This document shows, piece by piece, positions 17,420-25,675 of a stretch of 64,000 nt of DNA (positions are counted from its first letter, which is position 1; the number at the start of each line of letters is the position of its first letter). A model generated the notes under the pieces. The model was not told where the DNA came from. It did not search any database and worked only from the letters and a program-made list of their open reading frames with translations. The stretch comes from SHVO01 sp050250575. GTDB taxonomy: Bacteria > Pseudomonadota > Alphaproteobacteria > Rhodospirillales > Rhodospirillaceae. The stretch covers positions 1-64,000 of the forward strand of contig JBFWOJ010000010.1 of the NCBI GenBank assembly GCA_050250575.1, read 5' to 3'. The position numbers and the translations under genes were made by a program.

Positions 17420-17727
17420 ACGCCCGCAGAGGCCAAGGCGCCGATGATCCGACCGAGCACCAGCTGGATGAAGAGGATCAGGAGGAACAGGATGATCGGC
17501 GAGATATCGACCGAGCCGAAGACCGGCACCACCCTCCGTATGCGGCGCAGGATGGGTTCCACCATCTGATGCAGGGCGCCGCCGACCATGCGGATGAATT
17601 GATTGTGAGGATTGATCACGTTGAAGGCCACGAGCCACGTGAGAATCACCGAGATGATGACGATCCACTTGTAGATATCGAGCGCAACGATCAGGACCTG
17701 CAGCAGGGGAATGAGGATCGTATTCAT
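17416..17727 (-). CDS. YggT family integral membrane protein
   Basis: The 103-residue product has the YggT layout: two hydrophobic helices (ILIPLLQVLIVALDIYKWIVIISVIL; ILFLLILFIQLVLGRII) flanking the conserved basic loop LVAFNVINPHNQFIRMVGGAL and PILRRIRRVVP. Family members have been linked to osmotic tolerance and to membrane assembly near the division site, without a settled mechanism. First gene of yggT-DUF167-folD; the 243 bp upstream, shared with tRNA-Ala, should hold its promoter. Confidence 0.92.
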   Translation of the reverse strand: MNTILIPLLQVLIVALDIYKWIVIISVILTWLVAFNVINPHNQFIRMVGGALHQMVEPILRRIRRVVPVFGSVDISPIILFLLILFIQLVLGRIIGALASAGV

Positions 17728-17970
17728 GCGGGAGAGGCGTGCTTTCGAGGGGTGAGCTTGGCCGCTAAAGGCTTACAGGAAAGGCGGGAAAACCATCGTC
17801 CGGTACCCTAATCAGGCGGCCCGGCGGGTGCAAGGGACCGGCCTTCTCGCCCGCAAATCCGGCTTTGCGCTTGCCTTGACTTCTCAAGGCTTTGGCACCA
17901 TTCTCCGGCCCGCTTTCGGCCCCGGCGGCCAGCCGCCCGGGTGAACCGAAACATCCACACACGTTGATGC

Positions 17971-18046
<76 letters not shown>

Positions 18047-18101
18047 TCAACGCAAATCCGGAATCTATAGACTTCGGCCCGGCCCGCTTCCCCGCGGGAT
18101 C

Positions 18102-19115
18102 ATGTCTGTGTGTTTGCGCGCTTCGCGCGCGGGCCCGCTCAGCGCCGACCAACAAACTGACGGCCCGGCCGTTCTTGGAATGGCGCCGCCGGCCGATCGG
18201 AAAGGCGCACGACCGGAGAGCGAGGCCGACCGCGTGCCCCAACGACCGCGACTTTCGAAAGAAGAATGGAGACTGAAACGCGAGGCGCGCCGCGAAAAGC
18301 AGCGCGCCGCCAATATCGGCCGGGCGCGGAAAATGCATCTCGCGCGCCTGGAGTATGAAAAAACCTCCGGCCATGAAGCGCCGCAGGGCGCCAAAGCCGG
18401 CGCCGTCCACATCGGGTGCTCCGGCTGGTTCTACTGGCACTGGCGCGGGACGTTCTATCCGCAAGGGCTGCCGACGAAGGATTGGTTCGCGCACTATGCG
18501 CGGCGCTTCAAGACGGTGGAGCTCAACGCGCCCTTCTACTCCTGGCCGACCATCGCCAACGTCCAGTCCTGGGTTCGCCAGGCCGGGCGCCGGCCATTCG
18601 TCTACACCGTGAAGGTCAACGAGCTTATTACCCACATCAAGCGCTTCGCAGGCACGAAGACTTTGGTGAAGGACTTCGGGCTGATCGCCGACCTTCTCGG
18701 CGCGCGGATGGGATGCTTCCTGTTCCAGCTTCCGCCCAGCTTCCATTTCACGCCGGCGCGGCTCAAAAACATCCTGAGCCAGCTCGATCCCCGACGGCGC
18801 AACGTGGTCGAGTTCCGGCATAGGAGCTGGTGGAACGAGGCGGTCTATGAAGCCTTTCGCGAGACGGGAACGATATTCTGCTCCTGCAGCGGCCCGCGGC
18901 TACCCGATGAGCTGATCAAGACGGCCGATGACGTCTATATCCGCTTCCACGGCGTGAAGAGATGGTACCGCCACGACTATTCGCGCGCGGAGCTGGCGGT
19001 ATGGGCGCAGCGGATCGGGGACAGCGGCGCAAAAACCGTGTGGGTGTATTTCAATAACGACCGCGAGGGATTCGCGATCAAGAACGCCCGCGCCTTGATG
19101 AGGTTGCTGCGCTAA
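18102..19115 (+). CDS. DUF72 (YecE) family protein
   Basis: The DUF72 domain begins near residue 101 (VHIGCSGWFYWHWRGTFYP) and runs to the end (VWVYFNNDREGFAIKNARAL), with FKTVELNAPFYSWP, FLFQLPPSFHFTPARL and VVEFRHRSWW typical of the TIM-barrel-like family. Function is unknown. The first 100 residues are basic and low in complexity (KEEWRLKREARREKQRAA) and probably form a helical extension. The start is uncertain: ATG 18102 gives 337 aa, ATG 18180 gives 311. The gene lies just after tRNA-Ala. Confidence 0.85.
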   Translation: MSVCLRASRAGPLSADQQTDGPAVLGMAPPADRKGARPESEADRVPQRPRLSKEEWRLKREARREKQRAANIGRARKMHLARLEYEKTSGHEAPQGAKAGAVHIGCSGWFYWHWRGTFYPQGLPTKDWFAHYARRFKTVELNAPFYSWPTIANVQSWVRQAGRRPFVYTVKVNELITHIKRFAGTKTLVKDFGLIADLLGARMGCFLFQLPPSFHFTPARLKNILSQLDPRRRNVVEFRHRSWWNEAVYEAFRETGTIFCSCSGPRLPDELIKTADDVYIRFHGVKRWYRHDYSRAELAVWAQRIGDSGAKTVWVYFNNDREGFAIKNARALMRLLR

Positions 19116-19156
19116 ACCGGCGGCGGCGTTCCCGCCCGGGACGGCCGCGAGGCTCT

Positions 19157-19735
19157 TCAGCGGCCTTTGAGCGGGTCGCCGATCGGCAGCGGGATGGAAT
19201 CGCGCGAAGCGGCCGCGCCATACAGGACTTCATATCCGCGCGAGAAGCACACCGGGTCCGGCCCCATGCGCCTATAGCAAAGGCGTAAGAGCGGATGGTC
19301 TTGAAGGGCTTTGTCGCGCGAGAACCTTTGTTGCAGGGCAAGATCGTAATCCCCCGACAGCGGGGCATCGGGTCGCCCGTACAATTCCGACCGCAGTCTG
19401 TCGCAACGGCTGCGCTCCTCTTCGCTCAGAGTCTTTCCGAGTCCGCAAGCGACATAGTCGGTCAACGGAAGGGGCATCGCCGCATCGGGCAGCGGAAAGA
19501 CAGGCGCGTCCGGCAAAGACAGCGCAACGGGCGGCGGCGCCGATTCACGGCCGCCGCCGGGCGCGGCCAGCGGCGGTAACGCCACCGGCTTGCGGTCGAT
19601 CCAGATGACCGGCAACACCTGTTCCGGCGCCTGCGCCGGAGCTTTGGGGCGCAACCCGAGGAATCCGGAAAGCAGGGCCGCGTGGACCAGCACGGCCACG
19701 ACCGCAGGGACAAAACGGCGCGCGCGACCTTGCAT
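19157..19735 (-). CDS. Hypothetical membrane-anchored protein
   Basis: No family recognised. Starting at the ATG at 19735, the 192-aa product has a basic N-terminus (MQGRARRF), one hydrophobic helix (VPAVVAVLVHAALLSGFLGL) and then a Pro/Ala-rich segment (RPKAPAQAPEQVLPVIW), a layout similar to TonB-like N-termini but without a TonB C-terminal domain. The exported part has four or five cysteines (YVACGLGKTLSEEERSRC, LLRLCYRR, DPVCFSRG) that may pair. It is divergent from padR, and its start codon overlaps half of a CATACC/GGTATG inverted repeat, so PadR may control it. Confidence 0.6.
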   Translation of the reverse strand: MQGRARRFVPAVVAVLVHAALLSGFLGLRPKAPAQAPEQVLPVIWIDRKPVALPPLAAPGGGRESAPPPVALSLPDAPVFPLPDAAMPLPLTDYVACGLGKTLSEEERSRCDRLRSELYGRPDAPLSGDYDLALQQRFSRDKALQDHPLLRLCYRRMGPDPVCFSRGYEVLYGAAASRDSIPLPIGDPLKGR

Positions 19736-19757
19736 ACCTAGAACTATAGGGTATGAT
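19730..19757 (+). promoter_or_regulatory. Predicted padR promoter
   Basis: TTGCAT (19730-19735) and TATGAT (19752-19757) are 16 bp apart, with the padR ATG 27 bp after the -10. The -35 overlaps the start codon of the divergent hypothetical gene. Confidence 0.65.
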
Positions 19758-19776
19758 ACCTTCCAGTTCAAGGTAT
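19756..19776. promoter_or_regulatory. Predicted PadR operator
   Basis: Perfect inverted repeat ATACCTT-N7-AAGGTAT, overlapping the padR -10 and predicted transcription start. A second, shorter pair CATACC (19733-19738) and GGTATG (19750-19755) flanks the promoter on the other side. PadR regulators usually repress their own operon through such palindromes, so autorepression is likely. Confidence 0.65.
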
Positions 19777-19784
19777 GAGGCTGC

Positions 19785-20135
19785 ATGGCGCCCCGCAAAA
19801 CCAATCCCGATTTCATGACCGGCGTGCCGGAACTGTTGATCCTGCGCCTGCTCTCGGCAAGAGAAATGTACGGTTACGAACTCGTCCAGGCGATCGGCGC
19901 GGCAAGCGGTCAGGCGATCAGCCTGGGGGAAGGCGTGGTCTATCCTGTTCTCCACGCGCTCGAGGAACAGGGCTGCCTTAAGTCGCGGCGCAAGCCGGTG
20001 AACGGGCGCACGCGCGTCTACTATGTCGCGACCGCCGCGGGTCGCAAGCGCCTCGGCGAAATGATGAGCGAATGGCAACGCATTACAGATGCGGTGGCCG
20101 GCATCGTAAAAGGAGGGAAACATGCACCAGCTTGA
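19785..20135 (+). CDS. PadR family transcriptional regulator
   Basis: A 116-aa winged-helix protein with the PadR pattern: LLILRLLSAREMYGYELVQAI, then GQAISLGEGVVYPVLHALEEQGCLKSRR and the wing GRTRVYYVATAAGRKRL. The short C-terminal helix is a PadR-s2-like dimerisation element. It is co-transcribed with the next membrane gene, which starts inside it. The operator-like palindrome upstream suggests autoregulation; the inducing signal is unknown. Confidence 0.9.
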   Translation: MAPRKTNPDFMTGVPELLILRLLSAREMYGYELVQAIGAASGQAISLGEGVVYPVLHALEEQGCLKSRRKPVNGRTRVYYVATAAGRKRLGEMMSEWQRITDAVAGIVKGGKHAPA

Positions 20136-20814
20136 AGCGTTGGCTCTGCGTCTGCTTCGCGCCGGCGTCGGCTACCGGCATGTAAAACGCTTTGTCGCGG
20201 AGTTGCGCGATCATCATGACGATGCGATGCGCGCCGAACGCGCGCGGGGGGCGAGCGAAGAACAGGCGCGCGCGACGGCACTCGCGCGTCTCGGCGATTT
20301 CGATACTCTTGCGCAAGGCATGATCGCGAGGCCCGAGCTGCGGGCGTTCGGGGCGCGCTATCCGAAACTGTGGGGCGGCCTTGCGCCCGCGGCGCTGTGG
20401 CTGGTCATCATATCTGCCGTCATCTTGGTCATTGCCGGTATCATCATCGGCTGCGAGGCCGCGGGCATTGCGAGGGGAGGCTCGCCGCGCTTCGCAGCCT
20501 ATCAGCTGCCGGCCGATATTTTCTTTTTCGCGATGACCCGCGCCGTTCCCGTCGCCGTCGGCGCTTGCATGCTGGCCGCCGCTTTCCGTCAACGCGCGGA
20601 TCTATCCGGGACGCTGCTGGGCATTGCGGTGCTCGCCGCCATGGCCGCCGCGTCCGATGCGAAAATGCAGTTCTCGCTTACACCAGACGTCAAAGGCGAA
20701 CTGAGCTTTGGCGCCGGGCTCTCCTGGGATGTCGCGTTGCGCGCGGTGACGATGCTCGTCCTCATGCTGTCGCCGCTTCTGGTCAGGAAGCGGCTTACGC
20801 CGCCTTTGGCCTGA
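20122..20814 (+). CDS. Membrane protein of the PadR-partner (HAAS/DUF1700-like) type
   Basis: A 230-aa protein. Residues 1-70 form a soluble helical segment (FVAELRDHHDDAMRAERARG, EEQARATALARLGDFD) typical of the permease-prefix/HAAS domain found beside PadR regulators. It is followed by about four to five membrane helices (LWLVIISAVILVIAGIIIG; AVPVAVGACMLAAAF; LLGIAVLAAMAAA; AVTMLVLMLSPLLV). The start overlaps padR by 14 bp, so the pair is one unit. Its 3' end overlaps the convergent MFS gene by 20 bp. Confidence 0.75.
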   Translation: MHQLEALALRLLRAGVGYRHVKRFVAELRDHHDDAMRAERARGASEEQARATALARLGDFDTLAQGMIARPELRAFGARYPKLWGGLAPAALWLVIISAVILVIAGIIIGCEAAGIARGGSPRFAAYQLPADIFFFAMTRAVPVAVGACMLAAAFRQRADLSGTLLGIAVLAAMAAASDAKMQFSLTPDVKGELSFGAGLSWDVALRAVTMLVLMLSPLLVRKRLTPPLA

Positions 20815-22006
20815 GCACGGGCGCTTCGCGGATGGGAAGATTGGTGAGCGCGGCGGCGGCGGCGAGGAGCGCGTCGGCGTACCACATCCACTGATAGTTG
20901 CCGCTGGCGACGAAGGTGAGCCCGCCGAGCCAGGCGCCAAAGAAAGCCCCGATCTGGTGCGAGAGCAGCGTCATGCCGAATAACGTTGCGAGATAGCGCG
21001 TGCCGCGCAACTTGCCGACGATCGTGGCGGTCGGCGCGACGGTCGCGAGCCAGGTGAAGCCGAGCCCCGCGGCGAAAAGATAGAAGGTCATCGCGGTCTT
21101 CGGCGCCGCCAAGTAGGCGAGGATCAGCAGCGTGCGCGAGGCGTACATCCAGAAGAGAATGTGCTTGCTGCGGTAATAGCCCGTGGCCCACCCGGCGATG
21201 AGACTGCCGAGGACGTTGGCAAGGCCGATGATCGCGAGCGACCAGCTGGCAACCGTCGGCGACATGCCGCAAAGGGCGATCTCACCCGGGAGATGGGTGA
21301 CGAGAAAAGCGATGTGAAAGCCGCAGGTGAAGAATCCCGCGTGCACCAGGAGATAGCTGGAATCGCCGAAGGCCTCCTTCATGGCGCCGCGCAGGTCGGA
21401 CGGGCCTTGCGCCGATAACGCTGTTGCCGCAGCGGGTTTGCGCAGCATCCACGCAAGCGGCAATGCGGCAAGTGCCGCCAGCGCGGAGAACCACATGGCG
21501 CTCATCCACCCCGCGATGCCGATGATGGATTGCAGGATCGGCGCGAACACGAATTGACCGAAGGAGCCGCCGGCGTTGGCAATGCCCGCCGCAAGCCCGC
21601 GCTTTTCCGCTGGGACGCGGTGCGACATGGCGCCCATGAGGACGGAGAAACCCGCCGCGCCCGAGCCGCAGGCGGTGATGATGCCGAGGGTGACGATAAA
21701 GCCCAGCGTCGTGTCCATGTAGGCGGTGAGGGCCGATCCCGCCGAAACGGCGATCAGGCCCACCGCCATCACGCGGGCGGGCCCGTAGCGGTCGGCGAGC
21801 GCACCGGCGATCGGCTGGATCGCGCCCCAGCAGAACTGGGCGATGGCGAGCGCGAAGCTGATGGACGCGATGCCGATGCCGGTGGTGAGATCGATCGGCG
21901 CGACGAAGAGGCCGGTGGTCTGGCGTACGCCGATCGTGATCAGGAGCATCAGCGCCGCTGCGCCGGCGGCGATCTGCCATGAACTCGAAGGCGCAGCCTG
22001 TGTCAT
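20795..22006 (-). CDS. MFS transporter
   Basis: A 403-aa major facilitator with twelve hydrophobic helices. The loop 2-3 motif is ALADRYGPARVMAVG, matching the MFS G-x-x-x-D-R-x-G-R-R signature in reduced form, and the central loop after helix 6 (RKPAAATALSAQGPSDLRGAMKEA) is of normal size. It resembles monocarboxylate/oxalate-formate type carriers, but the substrate cannot be assigned. I start at ATG 22006; an ATG 11 codons upstream is possible. It follows the peptide ABC genes on the same strand after 57 bp and may be co-transcribed. Confidence 0.85.
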   Translation of the reverse strand: MTQAAPSSSWQIAAGAAALMLLITIGVRQTTGLFVAPIDLTTGIGIASISFALAIAQFCWGAIQPIAGALADRYGPARVMAVGLIAVSAGSALTAYMDTTLGFIVTLGIITACGSGAAGFSVLMGAMSHRVPAEKRGLAAGIANAGGSFGQFVFAPILQSIIGIAGWMSAMWFSALAALAALPLAWMLRKPAAATALSAQGPSDLRGAMKEAFGDSSYLLVHAGFFTCGFHIAFLVTHLPGEIALCGMSPTVASWSLAIIGLANVLGSLIAGWATGYYRSKHILFWMYASRTLLILAYLAAPKTAMTFYLFAAGLGFTWLATVAPTATIVGKLRGTRYLATLFGMTLLSHQIGAFFGAWLGGLTFVASGNYQWMWYADALLAAAAALTNLPIREAPVLRPKAA

Positions 22007-22063
22007 AGGCGAAAGGTTAGCCGATTTCCCCGGAGCCAACGCCCCGCAATTCGCGCACGCGAG

Positions 22064-22984
22064 CTATGCACGCAGGCGCGGATTCAGGGCGTCGCGCAGC
22101 CAGTCGCCGACGACATTCACCCCGAGCGCCAGCGCGACCAGGGTCAGCGACGGAAAGAGGGTGATCCACCACTCGCCGGAGAAGAGGAAGTCGTTGCCGA
22201 TGCGGATCAAAGTGCCGAGGGAGGGAGATGTCGGCGGCATACCGACGCCGAGGAAGCTCAAGGTGGCCTCGGCGATGATGGCGCTTGTGAAGCCGAGGGT
22301 CGCGAGCACAAAGACCGCCGAAAGGGTATTGGGGAGCACATGGCCGAGCACGATACGCAAAGGCCCCACGCCCATGACTCGCGCGGCGGCGACATATCCC
22401 AAGGTCTTCTGCACGGCGGCGCCGGCACGCACCACGCGGGCATATTGCGGCCAGTCCGCGATGCCGATCGAGAAGATCAGGACATAGAGCGCGATGCTTT
22501 CGTGCACGGCGTTCGGCACGGCGGCGCGGACGAAGCCGTCGACCATCAAGGCGATGAGAATGGCGGGGAACGTGAGCTGAACGTCGGCGATCCGCATCAG
22601 TACGGCGTCGAGCCAACCGCCCGCGTAGCCGGCTATGAGGCCGACCGCAACGCCGAGCACGGCGGCGAAAGCGACGGCTGCGATGCCTACAACGAGCGAG
22701 ATCCTGCTGCCGTAAAGCAGAGCCGACAACATATCTCGGCCCTGGTCGTCGGAGCCTAAGAGAAAGCGCGCATCGCCGCCGTCGAGCCACGCGGGCGGAA
22801 GCAGGCTGTTGGCGAGCTCCAGCGCCGCCGGGTCGAAGGGGTCCTGTTGGGCGAGGAACGGCGCGAACAATGCGCCAAGGGCGATGATGAGGACGACGAC
22901 GGCCGCGGCGACCGCGGACGGGTGGCGCTTGAAGCTGCGCCACAGGGCGGGGCCCTCGGCCATGACCGGCGCGACGTCACTCAT
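22064..22984 (-). CDS. ABC transporter permease, peptide/nickel type (DppC-like)
   Basis: A 306-aa inner-membrane permease. It has the DppC N-terminal domain (SFKRHPSAVAAAVVVLIIALGALFAPF followed by FLLGSDDQGRDMLSALLYGSRISL) and the EAA loop region YARVVRAGAAVQKTLGYVAAARVMGVGPLRIVLGHVLPN. Its start overlaps the stop of the DppB-like gene by 4 bp (ATGA). It works as a heterodimer with that permease. No ATP-binding subunit is encoded within the window. Confidence 0.93.
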   Translation of the reverse strand: MSDVAPVMAEGPALWRSFKRHPSAVAAAVVVLIIALGALFAPFLAQQDPFDPAALELANSLLPPAWLDGGDARFLLGSDDQGRDMLSALLYGSRISLVVGIAAVAFAAVLGVAVGLIAGYAGGWLDAVLMRIADVQLTFPAILIALMVDGFVRAAVPNAVHESIALYVLIFSIGIADWPQYARVVRAGAAVQKTLGYVAAARVMGVGPLRIVLGHVLPNTLSAVFVLATLGFTSAIIAEATLSFLGVGMPPTSPSLGTLIRIGNDFLFSGEWWITLFPSLTLVALALGVNVVGDWLRDALNPRLRA

Positions 22985-23955
22985 GGCTTGGCTCCCACCC
23001 GCAAGCGGGGATCAAGCACGAGATACAGGCCATCGACCATCAGGTTGATCGTCACGAAGAGAAAGGCGACGAGACAAAGGTAGGCGGCCATGACCGGCAC
23101 ATCGGCAAAGGCGACGGCCTGCACGAACAGCAGCCCCATGCCCGGCCATTGAAATACGGTTTCGGTAATGACGGCGAAGGCGATCAACTCGCCGACCTTG
23201 AGACCGATGATGGTGATCACCGGGAGCGCGGCATTGCGGAGCGCGTACTTGAAATGAACCGTCGCATCGCCGAGACCCATGGCACGGGCGGTGCGGATAT
23301 AGTCGCTATGCAGGACTTCCAGCATCTCGGCGCGGGCGAGGCGCAGGATGTAGGCGAGACTGAAGAGCGCGAGGGTGGCCGACGGGAGAATCAAAGCTTT
23401 CCATCCGCCCGCCGTCAGGAGGCCGGTGGACCATCCGCCGACGTTGGTCACCTCGCCGCGGCCGAAAGACGGAAGCCATCCCAACGTCACAGAAAAGAGA
23501 TAGATGAGGCCGATGCCGATGACGAACGTCGGCAGCGAGGAACCGAGCAGCGAGAGAACCAGAACGGCGCGGCTCACCCAGGACTCGCGGCGGATGGCGG
23601 TGTAGATGCCAAGGGCAATGCCGACCACGATGGCCAGCACGCCGGCGACGAGGACGAGTTCAAGCGTTGCCGGCAGCCGCTCGACGATGAGCTCTGCGAC
23701 CGGACGCTGCATGCGGTAGGAGATTCCAAAGTCGCCCTGAACGGCGTTGCCGATGAAACGGGCAAACTGAAGGGCAAAGGGATCGTTGAGCCCCAGCCGG
23801 TCGCGCAGGAGGGCGCGGTCCTCGGCCGAGGCCTCCTGACCAACCATGTTGTTGACAGGGTCGCCGACGTAGTTGAACAGCACGAAAGCCAGCAGCGCCG
23901 CCGCCAGCATCACCAGCACGGCCTGAAAGACGCGGCGCAGAAAGAAGCGGGCCAT
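22981..23955 (-). CDS. ABC transporter permease, peptide/nickel type (DppB-like)
   Basis: A 324-aa permease with six membrane helices, a DppB-type N-terminus (MARFFLRRVFQAVLVMLAAALLAFVLF), the DRLGLNDPFALQFARFIGNAVQGDFGISYRMQRPV segment, and the EAA loop LRLARAEMLEVLHSDYIRTARAMGLGD. It pairs with the DppC-like permease downstream and follows the substrate-binding protein by 18 bp. Likely imports oligopeptides or a similar solute. Confidence 0.93.
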   Translation of the reverse strand: MARFFLRRVFQAVLVMLAAALLAFVLFNYVGDPVNNMVGQEASAEDRALLRDRLGLNDPFALQFARFIGNAVQGDFGISYRMQRPVAELIVERLPATLELVLVAGVLAIVVGIALGIYTAIRRESWVSRAVLVLSLLGSSLPTFVIGIGLIYLFSVTLGWLPSFGRGEVTNVGGWSTGLLTAGGWKALILPSATLALFSLAYILRLARAEMLEVLHSDYIRTARAMGLGDATVHFKYALRNAALPVITIIGLKVGELIAFAVITETVFQWPGMGLLFVQAVAFADVPVMAAYLCLVAFLFVTINLMVDGLYLVLDPRLRVGAKP

Positions 23956-23973
23956 ACGTCGCGGCGCCCGGCC

Positions 23974-25545
23974 TTACTTCACAAAACGCGCGTAGCGGAA
24001 CGCAGGAAGATTGTCGGCCGTGATGGGGACGATCACGCCATTGCGCGTCGCCCAGGTGAGGAACTGGGTATGCAGCGGGATCGTGGCATAACCGTCGCGC
24101 AACCGGACGGAGGCCTCGCGAATCATCGCGTCGCGCTTGGCGATGTCGGTTTCGACGCCGAGCGCGGCGATGAGGTCTTCCATCTTCTGATCGAGGTAGC
24201 CGGTGCGGTTCCAGGTGCTGGACGTGAGCGCGAGGAAGTTGAGGTGATAATGCGCATCCGTCGTGAGCGTGCCCCAGCCCAGCATATAGAAGTCGCTGGT
24301 GTCGTTCTGGATCTTGGGGAAGTGGAGCGTGCGCGGCTTAAGGTCGAGGTTCACTTTGACGCCGATGCGCGCCAGCATGCCGGTGACCGCCTGGCATATC
24401 TCCTCGTCATTGAGATAGCGGTCGTTCGGACAATCGAGCCGGACGTCGAAACCGTTCGGATAGCCCGCTTCCGCCAGCAGCTTCTTCGCGCCCTCGACAT
24501 CGAAGGGGAGATGCTGATCGAGATCCTTGTGATATCCGTGCACGCCCGGCGGCACGACGTAACCGGCCGGCTGCGCCTGGCCGCGCATGATGCGCTTGGT
24601 GATGGCATTCACGTCGACGGCCATATTCATAGCCTTGCGCACGCGGATGTCGGCGAACGGATTCTTGCCCTTCACCGAGGAGCTCGCCAGCTCCTTGGTA
24701 TTGGTCTTCATGCCGAGGAACAAGGAGCGCACCTCGGGGACGCTTTGCAGCGTGAATTGGCCGGAGCTTTCGATGCGGGCGATGTCCTGGACAGGAGGAT
24801 CGAGCAGGAAGTCGAGCTCGCCCGAAAGAAGCGCAGCGACCCGCGTAGCGGCATTGGCCACCGGCGTGAAAATGACGCGGTCGATGTTGAGATCCTTGTA
24901 GGCCGGATCGGAAAGCCCCCACCACTGCGGGTTTTTCACCATGACGGTGCGCACGTCAGGCTCGCGCAGCTCGAGCTTGAAGGGCCCGGTGCCGTTGACG
25001 TGGCGCACGGCATAGGTCTCCTGCTTCGCGACGATGTCCTGCGGGGCGGTGACCTTATGCTCCTCCGCCCAGCTCTTGGACATGATGAGGATGTTGGTGA
25101 GCTCGTCGGGAAGGATCGGATCCGGCCCACTGGTGATGAATCTCACCGTGAGGTCGTCGACCTTCTGCACGTCCTTGAAGGTGGCGATCAGATCCTTGAG
25201 ATCGGACGTCGGCATCATGGCGCGCTTGAAGCTGAACACCACATCGTCGGCCGAGAACGGCCGGCCATCGTGGAACCTGACGCCGGGGCGCAGCTTGAAT
25301 TCCCAGGTGGTGGGATTGACGAGCGCCCACGAAAGCGCGAGCGCGGGCACCTTGGAGAGATCGGGGCGCCGCTCGATGAGCGGTTCCATCATCTGCCGAT
25401 TGATGGTGTGGGTCTGGCCCTCGTTCTGGGCATGAGGATCGAGGGTGAAGCCGTCGCCTTGGCTTGCCCAACGCAAGGTGTTCTGGGCCGACGCGGCGCT
25501 TGCGAACAGCATCACGGCCGCCGCCACGCTCAGAAACGTCCTCAT
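23974..25545 (-). CDS. ABC transporter periplasmic substrate-binding protein (family 5, peptide type)
   Basis: A 523-aa SBP_bac_5 protein with a signal peptide (MRTFLSVAAAVMLFASAASA, cleavage near AQN). The family pattern is clear: LDPHAQNEGQTHTINRQMMEPL, WEFKLRPGVRFHDGRPFSADDVVFSFKR, NGTGPFKL, and IRKAMNMAVDV-type segments. It captures peptides or a similar ligand in the periplasm for the two permeases encoded after it. It is the first gene of the operon and is divergent from the GT2 gene; the 130 bp between them should hold both promoters. Confidence 0.93.
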   Translation of the reverse strand: MRTFLSVAAAVMLFASAASAQNTLRWASQGDGFTLDPHAQNEGQTHTINRQMMEPLIERRPDLSKVPALALSWALVNPTTWEFKLRPGVRFHDGRPFSADDVVFSFKRAMMPTSDLKDLIATFKDVQKVDDLTVRFITSGPDPILPDELTNILIMSKSWAEEHKVTAPQDIVAKQETYAVRHVNGTGPFKLELREPDVRTVMVKNPQWWGLSDPAYKDLNIDRVIFTPVANAATRVAALLSGELDFLLDPPVQDIARIESSGQFTLQSVPEVRSLFLGMKTNTKELASSSVKGKNPFADIRVRKAMNMAVDVNAITKRIMRGQAQPAGYVVPPGVHGYHKDLDQHLPFDVEGAKKLLAEAGYPNGFDVRLDCPNDRYLNDEEICQAVTGMLARIGVKVNLDLKPRTLHFPKIQNDTSDFYMLGWGTLTTDAHYHLNFLALTSSTWNRTGYLDQKMEDLIAALGVETDIAKRDAMIREASVRLRDGYATIPLHTQFLTWATRNGVIVPITADNLPAFRYARFVK

Positions 25546-25675
25546 ATCCTCACCATTCGTTCTCTTCCGGGGCGAAAAGCTTGTATCACGGGGCGGCCAT
25601 GCGCTCTATCCCCTTGAGCAGGTTACAATATCCCCTGTACAACTGAGGCCGCGCATCTCCTTTAGGACGTCCGTC

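Noticed and set aside
23149..25617. An 822-codon plus-strand frame
   Set aside because: Exactly antisense to the permease and binding-protein genes, whose families and signal peptide are clear; its composition (His/Asp/Arg-rich) is that of a shadow frame.
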